Assembly: GCA_023701365.1 (NCBI GenBank)
Contig: JAMPXD010000002.1
Location: 1-64,000, forward strand
Direction of reading: 5' to 3'
Source: Geobacteraceae bacterium
GTDB lineage: Bacteria > Desulfobacterota > Desulfuromonadia > Geobacterales > Geobacteraceae
Length of the DNA: 64,000 nucleotides
Part shown: positions 1 to 6,852 of the stretch, piece by piece
Layout: the number at the start of each line of letters is the position of its first letter
How positions within the stretch are numbered: position 1 is the first letter of the stretch
Made by a program: the position numbers and the translations under genes
Notes under the pieces: generated by a model
Database searches by the model: none
What the model saw: only the letters and a program-made list of their open reading frames with translations
What the model was told of the DNA's origin: nothing

Positions 1-119
1 GTTTTTACAGAAAGCTGGCAGCCTACGGTCATGTGGGAAGAATGGATATCGGCCTGCCCTGGGAAGTAACCGATAAGATCCAGCTGCTCAGGGACCGCGC
101 AGCCTCATACATAGTCTGA
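1..119 (+). CDS. metK: S-adenosylmethionine synthetase, 3' end only
   Basis: Frame 3 is open from the window edge to a TGA at 117-119 and encodes 38 residues. The segment [19 protein letters not shown] matches the C-terminal signature of MetK (usual form YGHFGR, then WE.TDK). MetK makes S-adenosylmethionine from ATP and methionine in the cytosol. Only the tail is visible, so completeness cannot be judged. The tail departs from the usual form (V for F after YGH, V for K after WE), so it may be a divergent or second copy. Confidence 0.7.
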   Translation, partial: FYRKLAAYGHVGRMDIGLPWEVTDKIQLLRDRAASYIV

Positions 120-152
120 TAAACATATTACCGGAGATAGAGGAGACTCGTA

Positions 153-884
153 ATGAATGCAGAGACCGATGCGAAAACCGTAACCCACGGGGAGGGAATG
201 GGCGAGGCGGGGGTCACCGTCAAGGAGGGGATCATCAACACCATCATCAGTATCCAGCATGTCCAGGTGGAAATCGTCAACCTGGTAAGAAATACGGTCT
301 CCTCTGCCCTGCTGGCGACCGGCTCGATCGCCGGTGCATCAATAACCGTCACCCGGGATGTCTTCAAAGGGGCAATCGCGGCAACGGAAGAGATCGGGGT
401 CGGCCTCGCCACGACCTCGAAAAACGTCGCCAAGGGAATCATCATGGGTGTCAGCGACGTGGGGGGCGATATCGTGACCGCCGCAGGGCACACCTTCAAC
501 TGTGCCGTCAGGGAAACCTCCGCAGTCGGCGGCAATGTGGCTCAGGTCGCCAGGGCCGCATCCGATGGGGTCCTCGAAGCTACCAGAGAGGTCGGCGGCA
601 ACCTGGAGGAGGTGGCAAAGGCCCTCGTCACCGGCGCCATAGAGTCCGCAGGCGCCATCGGCAAGACGGCGGTTCAGACCGCCAGGGAAATGATGGTCGA
701 TGTTGTGGAGGGGGTAAAGGAAGTAGTGGGGACGGTTCTGCCGCAGCCCGGGAAGGCCGCGCCGGCCGGAGCGGAAGAAAAAGCCGCAGTCGCTCCGGTA
801 ATCGCCGGAAAGCCAGTCCGTAAGGCCGGCAAAGGGGCTGCCGCCCCTGCAAAAAAGAGGGGACCTGCCAAGGGGAAGGTTTAG
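153..884 (+). CDS. 22-residue-repeat amphipathic-helix protein, basic tail, unknown function
   Basis: A 243-residue protein with a good ribosome site (gaggag) 6-10 bases before ATG 153. I do not recognise an orthologue. Residues 35-188 divide cleanly into seven consecutive 22-residue units (starts at 35, 57, 79, 101, 123, 145, 167). Each has a hydrophobic residue at position 3, usually Gly at 5 and a small/aliphatic run near the end; the pattern is clearest in the SDVGG, SAVGG and REVGG units. There is no signal peptide or obvious membrane segment. The last 45 residues are rich in Ala, Pro and Lys (for example AKKRGPAKGKV), like histone-H1-type or phasin tails. The 22-residue period is typical of lipid-surface-binding amphipathic helices (apolipoprotein-like) and also occurs in LEA-type proteins. 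Binding to a membrane, granule or DNA is inference only. Confidence 0.75.
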   Translation: MNAETDAKTVTHGEGMGEAGVTVKEGIINTIISIQHVQVEIVNLVRNTVSSALLATGSIAGASITVTRDVFKGAIAATEEIGVGLATTSKNVAKGIIMGVSDVGGDIVTAAGHTFNCAVRETSAVGGNVAQVARAASDGVLEATREVGGNLEEVAKALVTGAIESAGAIGKTAVQTAREMMVDVVEGVKEVVGTVLPQPGKAAPAGAEEKAAVAPVIAGKPVRKAGKGAAAPAKKRGPAKGKV

Positions 885-918
885 GGACTCGGTAAATACT
901 AATGTTTTCCGAGTCCCT
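883..918. terminator. Bidirectional hairpin between convergent genes
   Basis: A perfect 10-bp stem (agggactcgg at 883-892 with ccgagtccct at 909-918) around a 16-base loop lies between the two facing stop codons and overlaps both. Neither side has a strong U-run, so it is a plausible but weak two-way terminator. Confidence 0.6.
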
Positions 919-1289
919 TATAGCAAGACCGTAATCAACGACAGGGCGGAGCCTTCGAACATTTTCTCGACACAGGCGCTCAGGACGACCTTGCCGACAA
1001 ACTGGCCGATTTTCCCCGTGGAGTCGGCGATATACTTCTCACTGGTAACGGCCTTCTCCGGGCGAAAATGCCCCTTTTGGGCGAGAATTTCCTTGATTGC
1101 CCCGGAGCTTGCTACTTTCGGGTCATAATTGACGACGACGCTGCCGGTCACGGGATTTGCTGAGACCGCCTGGACGCCGTCATGCTGCCCGAGAAAATCC
1201 TGAACCGATTTGCACTGCAGATGGTCCCCTTTCAGCACGGGACTCTTGACCCTCAACCGGCCCGGGACTTCATGGTAATAATGCGTCAT
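918..1289 (-). CDS. HMA-type heavy-metal-associated domain protein
   Basis: A 123-residue protein. Residues 1-75 have the compact beta-alpha-beta layout of HMA domains and begin with HEVPGRLRVKSP, a form seen in the HMA_2 group, which usually lacks the CxxC metal site. No CxxC is present here. The C-terminal 45 residues are more hydrophobic (KIGQFVGKVVLSACVEKMF) and could associate with a membrane. The start overlaps the end of the upstream zinc-finger gene by 20 bases, so the two are probably translationally coupled. A role in metal handling is inferred from family only; the arsenate reductase further upstream on the same strand is consistent but not proof. Confidence 0.65.
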   Translation of the reverse strand: MTHYYHEVPGRLRVKSPVLKGDHLQCKSVQDFLGQHDGVQAVSANPVTGSVVVNYDPKVASSGAIKEILAQKGHFRPEKAVTSEKYIADSTGKIGQFVGKVVLSACVEKMFEGSALSLITVLL

Positions 1290-1584
1290 GCTGTGTATCC
1301 TCCAACTTTATGTTGACGTAGGTAGCGCATTCCGGGTAACAAGAGCATCTATAGCGCAGCGAATGGCTTTCCGTCTTGTAGACATGCATCGAGCTTCCGC
1401 ATGCGGGGCAGGCCGGCCTGTTTTTGAGCGGCACTCTCATGCTTTCCAGAGTGAACTGCCTGCCGCATGACAAGCAGCGGTAGCGCTGCTTGTTCCCCGC
1501 AGTCATCCCGTACTTGTAAAAGGCGTCCTCGTTGCATCTGGGACACCTGATCTGCCGTCCGTCGTCAACCCTTTGTCCTTTCAT
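1270..1584 (-). CDS. Small double zinc-finger protein (InsA-like ribbon plus Ogr/Delta-like finger)
   Basis: A 104-residue protein with two cysteine modules. Residues 14-40 (CPRC ... YRCLSCGRQFT) look like the zinc ribbon at the N-terminus of InsA/IS1-type transposases. Residues 59-86 (CPACGS ... RYRCSCYPEC) have the CPxC-x-RYxC-x-C spacing of phage Ogr/Delta transcription activators. There is no helix-turn-helix or catalytic domain, so it is not a transposase. It may be a small regulator or a domesticated transposon/phage fragment. It overlaps the HMA gene by 20 bases in the same direction. No clear ribosome site precedes ATG 1584. Confidence 0.55.
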   Translation of the reverse strand: MKGQRVDDGRQIRCPRCNEDAFYKYGMTAGNKQRYRCLSCGRQFTLESMRVPLKNRPACPACGSSMHVYKTESHSLRYRCSCYPECATYVNIKLEDTQHDALLP

Positions 1585-1676
1585 CGTTTTTCATTCTCGC
1601 ACGGTATTGTTACAATCTTGTGAAGCAAAGGTGAATCTTCTATTACAGAGGAGCCAGCATATTACCCAGGGATCTT

Positions 1677-2102
1677 TCAGATTTCCCCCGCCCACTGTTC
1701 GATCCTTTCCCGGATCTGATCCCGAATTCTCCTGGCACCTTGCAGCTTTTCCTCGTCCGTGCCGGCAACTGCCGACGGGTCGGCGAAACTCCAGTTGAGT
1801 CTCCGTGCATGGCCGGGGAAAATCGGGCACCTCTCGGCGTTTGCCTCGTCGCAGACCGCGATGACGTAATTGAACAACTCCCCCTTCCTGTAGAGAGCGA
1901 AGACGTCCTTGGTCATGTTGCGGGAGATATCGATCCCTGCTTCCTCCATCACCCTGACGGCGTACGGGTTGAGCTGTCCTGGCTCCAGACCGGCGCTTCG
2001 CGCCTCGAACCGCTCTCCGGGGAGGTTGTTGAGAAAGGCTTCCGCCATCTGGCTCCGGGCGCTGTTATGGACGCAGACAAAGAGCACTCTCACCTTATTC
2101 AT
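1677..2102 (-). CDS. arsC: Arsenate reductase, thioredoxin-coupled (LMW-phosphatase fold)
   Basis: A 141-residue cytosolic enzyme that reduces arsenate to arsenite. The N-terminus carries the phosphatase-loop motif CVHNSARS (Cys10 nucleophile, Arg16), and two further cysteines, [10 protein letters not shown], lie at the position of the relay pair of the staphylococcal-type (Trx-linked) ArsC, roughly residues 83 and 91. The DPSA motif supplies the acid Asp. Length is normal for the family. No arsR or efflux gene lies beside it in the window, so it is an isolated ars gene here. It is divergent from the VapC remnant at 2243 with a 140-base spacer. Confidence 0.9.
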   Translation of the reverse strand: MNKVRVLFVCVHNSARSQMAEAFLNNLPGERFEARSAGLEPGQLNPYAVRVMEEAGIDISRNMTKDVFALYRKGELFNYVIAVCDEANAERCPIFPGHARRLNWSFADPSAVAGTDEEKLQGARRIRDQIRERIEQWAGEI

Positions 2103-2242
2103 GGACTATCCTCCTTTGCTTCCAAATTTGATGTACGCTGCTTTTTCCCCCATATTGGATTTGGCCCCATATTCACACATCAACATCACAAACACATTAA
2201 TCAAAAAATACGATTTCGTTACAATCGGCATATAAGGAGCTG

Positions 2243-2452
2243 ATGAAGTGGCAAGTGTCGCACTCCAAAGAGGTGCGCCGCAACCTCCTTGCGGCCTCCC
2301 TCTATCGTGACTTGCGGAAAAAAGCGGTGACTGTGCCGTCCACCGACGCAGCCATCGCTGCCGTCGCCATCCACCATGGCATCCCTCTCTTCACCCGCGA
2401 TGAGCACTTCTCTGCAATCGCACGCCATTCGAAGCTGCAACTCCTTGCTTAA
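2243..2452 (+). pseudogene. VapC-type PIN toxin remnant (C-terminal third)
   Basis: A 69-residue reading frame with a good ribosome site (aaggagctg) before ATG 2243. Residues 32-69 (VPSTDAAIAAVAIHHG, then FTRDEHF) are the C-terminal part of a PIN-domain toxin, including the TRDxHF segment. The N-terminal acidic residues of the active site are absent, so a nuclease is not expected. Residues 1-30 do not match the toxin start, so this may be a fusion created by deletion. The 3' 134 bases recur at 3674-3807. Confidence 0.65.
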
Positions 2453-2469
2453 GAAGGCGCCCTATCTTG
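2336..2469 (+). repeat. VapC 3'-end duplication, copy A
   Basis: 134 bases covering the last 38 toxin codons plus the first bases after the stop are nearly identical to 3674-3807, with scattered differences. Both copies are in the same orientation and bracket the 2.47-3.67 kb toxin-antitoxin segment. This direct repeat could mark a duplication, or recombination between two related toxin genes. Confidence 0.85.
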
Positions 2470-2621
2470 ACACATTACCCCCTGAATGTTATCGTTCTTG
2501 ACATGCATAGGATATCAAGCGGGAATTAAGTAAGGTGTTCCGGAATTCGCGCAGGTTATCCAGCTTCTGGACACTTTTATCGAGAAGAACCGCCTGAAGC
2601 AACAGGCTATGGGAGGATAGC

Positions 2622-2888
2622 ATGCCGCAGACAGTGGAAGCCCTTTACCATGACGGGATCGTGGAGCTGAAGCGCAAGCCCGCGGGAATACGCAGGGCCA
2701 AGGCCCTGGTGATTTTTCTGGATGCCGACGAGGCGGAGGAGCGCCACGCGGTGGACCTGGAGAAGGTGAGAACGAGAAAGAGCGCCGTTGACCGGTGGAT
2801 CGGCGTCATCGAAGGGGCGGAACTCGGAGACTGGAAGGCCGAGCGCCGCGCCGCGATAGAAAGGAAGCCCCGTGAAAGTGCTCATTGA
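2622..2888 (+). CDS. Antitoxin of a PIN-toxin pair (VapB-like)
   Basis: An 88-residue protein with a strong ribosome site (gggaggatagc) before ATG 2622. The N-terminus (VEALYHDGIVEL) has the short strand-turn-strand look of VapB/AbrB-like or DUF104-like antitoxins. The C-terminal half is charged and helical, with a Trp-containing segment (SAVDRWIGVIEGAELGDW) likely to contact a toxin. Its end overlaps the start of the PIN gene by 17 bases, the usual toxin-antitoxin arrangement. The partner is frameshifted, so this may be an orphan antitoxin. Confidence 0.65.
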   Translation: MPQTVEALYHDGIVELKRKPAGIRRAKALVIFLDADEAEERHAVDLEKVRTRKSAVDRWIGVIEGAELGDWKAERRAAIERKPRESAH

Positions 2889-3283
2889 TACTAACGTGGT
2901 CCTTGACATCGCCCTGAACAGAAAGCCGTTCGTGGAGCATGCGGCGCTTCTGTGGCGGCTCGCGGAACAGAAGGAGATTACCGCCTGATACCAGCATCAC
3001 GGACATTTTCTACATCATCAACAAGCATGTCGGCCAGGAGAAGGCCCGCGCCTTCATTGCCGACATTCTGGACACGTTCAGGCTGGCGGACATCGATGAG
3101 GAGGGTTTCCGGGAGGCGCTGGGCTCCGATATGAGCGACTTCGAGGACGCGGTGCAGTACGTGATCTGCACGCGGAACGGCTGTGACGCGCTGGCGACGC
3201 GAAACAAGGCCGATTTCGGCGACAGGCCCAACGTGCTCGACCCCGCCGAGTTGATCGAGCGGATCAAGGCAGCAGGTGCCTAA
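2872..3283 (+). pseudogene. PIN-domain toxin (VapC), frameshifted
   Basis: A GTG start at 2872 overlaps the antitoxin and gives KVLIDTNVVLDIALNRKPF, the classic VapC start with the first active-site Asp. The frame hits TGA at 2986-2988 after 38 codons. The rest of the domain continues in the next frame from about 2989: TSITDIFYIINKHVG, then SDFEDAVQYVICTRNGCD and LATRNKADF, ending at 3283. All conserved PIN segments are present across the two frames, and about two residues are missing at the joint, so a small indel has broken the gene. Reading the TGA as selenocysteine does not restore the frame. Confidence 0.8.
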
Positions 3284-3350
3284 AACCAACCGATCCCGTC
3301 GGCCTTGGGCTGTCATCCGATAATCCGCACAATAGCATCATCCGAAGCAA

Positions 3351-3397
3351 AAACGCCGTGAATCCATTAAAGCAAAAGGGTTCACGGCGTTTTGTTT
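3351..3397 (+). terminator. Rho-independent-like terminator after the PIN gene
   Basis: A perfect 12-bp stem (aaacgccgtgaa at 3351-3362 with ttcacggcgttt at 3381-3392) with an 18-base loop, followed by tgttt. It lies 67 bases after the toxin stop. Confidence 0.7.
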
Positions 3398-3670
3398 AGT
3401 CATGGTTGTCTCTTGTCAGTGCCTGACAACTACGGTCGGTTTTCGCCCTTCAGAGAACAAGAGAGGGGTCAAGTCTCCACATCTGACATGCTTCGCTTGT
3501 ATCATGCAGTAATCACAATGGACACCTAGCGGGACGGGGACACCTAGCGAGACGTTCCTTTTTATTTGACTTAGAGGCTTTGGTAATCAAATAGAAAGGT
3601 ACGTCCCCCTTTCCTCCCATGATTTTATGCGTTTGGTTGCGAAAGCATAATTTCATGGGCGTCCCTCCTT
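3398..3670. other. Gene-free stretch with short repeats, REP-like
   Basis: No gene is visible. It holds a direct repeat (ggacacctagcg followed by gac, at 3520-3535 and 3538-3553) and a 15-bp imperfect hairpin (cccatgattttatgc at 3616-3630 with gcataatttcatggg at 3645-3659). The hairpin is flanked by cgtcccc and gcgtccc. The look resembles REP/IS200-type end sequences, but no transposase is present; this is inference. Confidence 0.4.
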
Positions 3671-3790
3671 TACCCGTCCACCGATGCGGCCATCGCTGCC
3701 GTCGCCATCCACCACGGCTTCCCTCTCTTCACCCGCGATGAGCACTTCTCTAAAATCGCACGCCATTCGAAGCTGCAACTTTTTGCCTAA
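3671..3790 (+). pseudogene. Second VapC C-terminal fragment
   Basis: Codons 3674-3787 encode PSTDAAIAAVAIHHG, then FPLFTRDEHFSKIARHS, and stop at TAA 3788-3790. The product is almost the same as the tail of the 2243-2452 remnant (Gly-Phe for Gly-Ile, Ser-Lys for Ser-Ala). No toxin N-terminus precedes it: the upstream DNA is the repeat-rich spacer. It is a dead fragment. Confidence 0.75.
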
Positions 3791-3807
3791 GAAGGCGCCT
3801 TATCTTG
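3674..3807 (+). repeat. VapC 3'-end duplication, copy B
   Basis: Direct repeat of 2336-2469. Similarity stops abruptly after tatcttg at 3807. The stop codon and the last two codons of the minus-strand lipoprotein gene (3800-5686) lie inside this copy, so the repeat boundary cuts into that gene. Confidence 0.85.
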
Positions 3808-5686
3808 TGGTTATTGTCCCGCCCGCACCCCAATTGCTCGGTACCGGCAGCAGCATGCCGCCAAGTCCGTCGGAATGAACATCTAAAGCACTTGAGGGGC
3901 CAAAATATAGCATGTCTGAAATTAGGTTGAGATTTCGCCCCGGTCCGACCAGCGACCCGTTAATCGTGATTGAGGTTGCTTGAACGCTTAAATCGCCTGC
4001 CCCTAAGTAGACCGTAACGCCCTCGCCGACGATGAACCTGTTGATATTGGTAAAGGTGCCGCTGAGCACGTCACCGTCGGCAGGGATCAGGTCGGCGCCC
4101 CCCCAGTCTTGCCCTTCGATAACTTTTTGTCCTTGCTCTGCGATATTGACTGGGGTGCATCCTAGTGCCTTCTTGTCAAAAACCTTCACATAATTGGCGC
4201 TGTCCTTGGTGACGAACACGATAATCTTCGTCGGCGTTTGGTAGACGAGCTTCGGCTCGCCGAGGAGCTCGACCGTCTTCTCCAGGAAGAAGTTCGTCTG
4301 GTTGATGACGAGCAGCTTGTTGAGGGTTGTTTTACTGACGAGGTAGAGGTAGCCGAGGAGATCGTCTGTCGCGAGATCAACATAGGCATAGCCGATATTG
4401 CCATTGTACTGGAGGTCCTGGCTGCTCAGGGAGGATGAGCTGAAGGTCGCGCCGGAAGCCACGGCGATCCTGGTTCCGTTCTTGATGATCCGCATCGGCA
4501 TGCCCAGATAGTAATCGCCGTGATAAGGGGAATCCTTTATCTCTGCGATGGCGCCAGTAACGGGGTCCACCTGGATGCGATGGATATCCGACGGACTGAC
4601 GTAGACGCTTTGCCCGTAGGCGACATTGTTTGCCGGATTGAAAGTGATATCGCCGAAACTGTACCAATAGTTCTTGCTGCTGAGAACCTGGCCCGTCGTC
4701 GTATCCATGGCCTTGAACACGCAGTCGTAGCTTCCCTTGCCGGCGGCCAACAGGACCTTGTCGCTTACGGCAACCATATTGTTCACTTCCGTCAGGATGT
4801 CACCGACGAGGGTCATTTTCTCAGTGGCAGGGTCAAGCCGGTAGATCTGCCCGCTGGGATATCCCAGAAGAAGCTCATCCTTGGCATAGCTCAAGGCCAC
4901 CGACAGGGGAGGAGCAGATATCGGAATATCCTTTTCCCGGATCATGGTATCGGCATTGTAGACCCCGATTATCTTGGCGCTGGCGTCGAGGATGTAGAGC
5001 TTGCCCGTCACTTCGCTGTAAAGGATCTTGCTCACCTGCTGGTCAACGGTTTTGTATCCCGGCATCGGATTGAGGCCGACGGTGAATGCCAGGGAGCCGG
5101 TTGTCGGATTTACCTGGACCGGATCGAACAAGACCTTCGTCTGTACTTCCACGCCGGCAATGACTTTGGAATCCGTCTCACCCGTATAAATCTCCTGCTC
5201 ACCGCTGAAAACGTGGACCGTTACATGCCAGTAACCGGCATCCAGGTTATCTATCCTGCCGGTAGCGATGTTATTGCTGACGGCCAGTTCCGTGGAAGTT
5301 GGCGCAAAGTTCTCCCGGGTGAGATTGACCGTCACGGAGGTGATCTGGGTAACAACCGTTGGATTGGTAAGTGTTATGTCAGCAGGCGCAGGAAGGATAA
5401 TTTTACCGCCTATAAGCGGAGCGTCAACGGTCGGGCGGTCGATGGCCGGACCCGAGATCAATGTGACGCTGCCGGCGGCAACCGTCGCCGCAGTCGTTAC
5501 GGCATCCACACTTTGCGCCGTTTGCACCTGCTGATTTGACGCAAGGTTCGATAGATCGAGACTGAAAGTCAGCGTCCCGGCCCCTGCCGTTTGACCTGCC
5601 GGAGCCGTTCCCGAACCTCCGCCGCATCCGCCAAGAAAGGTGATGAACAATATCCCCACAACCAGCAAACCGATGATCTTCTTCAT
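3800..5686 (-). CDS. Secreted lipoprotein with beta-propeller-like region, probably 3'-truncated
   Basis: ATG 5686 has ggagg nine bases upstream and is preferred to a TTG three codons earlier; the product is 628 residues. The N-terminus is a lipoprotein signal (KKIIGLLVVG, hydrophobic core, lipobox LGGC), so an outer-membrane or surface lipoprotein is likely. Residues about 40-190 are beta-rich. Residues about 200-510 have YVTN-like propeller repeats (for example KLYILDASAKIIGVYNADT and VALSYAKDELLLGYPSGQIY). The last 90 residues (GDVLSGTFTNINRFIVGEGVTVYLG) look like the opening turns of a parallel beta-helix, but the protein ends with GAGGTITTR inside the duplicated VapC tail. The natural C-terminus was therefore probably lost. 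Function unknown. Confidence 0.7.
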   Translation of the reverse strand: MKKIIGLLVVGILFITFLGGCGGGSGTAPAGQTAGAGTLTFSLDLSNLASNQQVQTAQSVDAVTTAATVAAGSVTLISGPAIDRPTVDAPLIGGKIILPAPADITLTNPTVVTQITSVTVNLTRENFAPTSTELAVSNNIATGRIDNLDAGYWHVTVHVFSGEQEIYTGETDSKVIAGVEVQTKVLFDPVQVNPTTGSLAFTVGLNPMPGYKTVDQQVSKILYSEVTGKLYILDASAKIIGVYNADTMIREKDIPISAPPLSVALSYAKDELLLGYPSGQIYRLDPATEKMTLVGDILTEVNNMVAVSDKVLLAAGKGSYDCVFKAMDTTTGQVLSSKNYWYSFGDITFNPANNVAYGQSVYVSPSDIHRIQVDPVTGAIAEIKDSPYHGDYYLGMPMRIIKNGTRIAVASGATFSSSSLSSQDLQYNGNIGYAYVDLATDDLLGYLYLVSKTTLNKLLVINQTNFFLEKTVELLGEPKLVYQTPTKIIVFVTKDSANYVKVFDKKALGCTPVNIAEQGQKVIEGQDWGGADLIPADGDVLSGTFTNINRFIVGEGVTVYLGAGDLSVQATSITINGSLVGPGRNLNLISDMLYFGPSSALDVHSDGLGGMLLPVPSNWGAGGTITTR

Positions 5687-5775
5687 ACCGCACAACCTCC
5701 TTTATCGAACTGCATCCGCATAAGATTGGAGATGGTTCATTGCATCTTAATCAGACCTTTGCCTGATGCTGAATA

Positions 5776-5820
5776 ATCAAAAAGCCCGCACCGGAGCACA
5801 TGGCTCACGACGCGGGATTT
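5776..5820 (-). terminator. Terminator-like hairpin after the response regulator gene
   Basis: Read on the minus strand, aaatcccgc (5820-5812) pairs with gcgggcttt (5789-5781) around a loop that itself holds a small gagc/gctc stem, followed by a T-run (tttttg). It sits between the end of the 5.9-27.3 kb cluster and the lipoprotein gene. A further acctc-ggaa-gaggt hairpin lies just upstream, so a structured leader for the lipoprotein gene is also possible. No known riboswitch core was recognised. Confidence 0.55.
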
Positions 5821-5928
5821 CCGGTACCTCTTCCGAGGTCTGCAAAGTACCAAGAGTTGCATATGTTTATCAAACTCATTGAAGATTAACAAGCAACAAT
5901 GCAATGAAACTTCTGTTACGGACAGGTG

Positions 5929-6852
5929 TCAGGAAACAACGTTTTCAAACCAGAGAATCAAATCGAACAGCGCAAACTGCACCGCCTGTACCGTGTAGCG
6001 GGTCGGCTTGCCCTGGCTGTCCTCGTCGATGGCGTGAATGCCGTCGGAGGAGACCTTGTAGATCATCTCGGAGAAGCGGTAGAGGGTGGAGCGGTAGTGG
6101 AGAAACACTTCACCCCGGTTCTGCTGGCTCTTCGGGTCGTAGCTCCCCTTCAGATGGTCGAGGATCTGGGCCAGGTTGACGCTCTGGATCTCGCTTTCCC
6201 CGTCCCGGTAGGTGATGAACCGGCGCGGCACCATGTCGGGCCGGCGCCGCTGGAGAACGATGTAGATCCGCTCTTGGATGGAGCGGAGATTCGCCAGGTT
6301 GCCCCTGATCCGGGGAAGGGAGGTCTCCTCCATGGTCCGCAGACAGTCGAGCAGCTCCTGGCGGGCATCCGGGCCGAGGTGCTCGTTGACGACCCGGAAC
6401 ACGTCCGGGTAGCGGCCGGCGATCCTGACCCACTCCAGCTCCAGGGCCTCCCCGCGCAGCCGGGCAAACATCTCCCCCTCGTCGCGCCCCTTCTTGTAGA
6501 CCCGCCAGATCCCGGAGAAGTCCTTCAGGTAGCGGTCGTAGAGGTGTTGCACCCCGGTGATCGCCGCGAGCGGCAGATGGGGCGCTCTTTCGGTGAAATA
6601 CTTGGTGGCCGCGATGATGAAGCTGGAATCGGGGGTCTCCTCGTCACGCCGCCGGTAGCACTCCACGTCGAGGATGACGCCGGCGATCTCGGCCCCCTTC
6701 TCCCCCTCCAGGATCTCCCTCCCCTCCTCAAGACTTGCGGCGTGGAGGAGGAAAATGCCGTGGCGCTGGGCATCCCTGAACAGGGCGTCCACGTAGCGCT
6801 CGTCATCGTCGATCATCAGCATCGTCAGTGCCATGGCAGCGTCGTTCTTCAT
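5929..6852 (-). CDS. Response regulator with unrecognised output domain
   Basis: A 307-residue protein. ATG 6852 overlaps the kinase stop as ATGA and is chosen over the longer open frame, which only shadows the kinase gene. Residues 10-130 form a receiver domain: the acidic triad DDD at 15-17, phospho-acceptor Asp62 in ILDVEC, Thr99 in AAITG and Lys120/121 in VYKKG. Residues 130-307 are mainly helical and match no DNA-binding or enzyme domain I know (no helix-turn-helix, GGDEF or HD motif). It is presumably phosphorylated by the upstream-encoded kinase. The output may be protein-protein binding. Confidence 0.8.
   Translation of the reverse strand: MKNDAAMALTMLMIDDDERYVDALFRDAQRHGIFLLHAASLEEGREILEGEKGAEIAGVILDVECYRRRDEETPDSSFIIAATKYFTERAPHLPLAAITGVQHLYDRYLKDFSGIWRVYKKGRDEGEMFARLRGEALELEWVRIAGRYPDVFRVVNEHLGPDARQELLDCLRTMEETSLPRIRGNLANLRSIQERIYIVLQRRRPDMVPRRFITYRDGESEIQSVNLAQILDHLKGSYDPKSQQNRGEVFLHYRSTLYRFSEMIYKVSSDGIHAIDEDSQGKPTRYTVQAVQFALFDLILWFENVVS

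Noticed and set aside
2534-2620. 28-codon open frame beginning GVPEFAQVIQLLDTFIEK and ending at TAG 2618-2620, just before the antitoxin gene
   Set aside because: It reads like a helical protein tail but has no start codon in frame after the TAA at 2531-2533 and overlaps the antitoxin ribosome site. It may be a coding relic, but support is too thin for a feature.
2986-2988. TGA in the PIN toxin read as selenocysteine
   Set aside because: The downstream PIN motifs continue in a different frame, so recoding would not restore the protein. No redox motif surrounds it.
3398-3670. Intact IS200-type element
   Set aside because: End-like hairpins and direct repeats exist but no transposase frame is present.
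5776-5880. Possible cyclic di-GMP (GEMM) riboswitch upstream of the lipoprotein gene
   Set aside because: Stems are present, but the GEMM core segments (GCAAACC and CGCAAAGCC types) are absent, so only a terminator-like hairpin is claimed.
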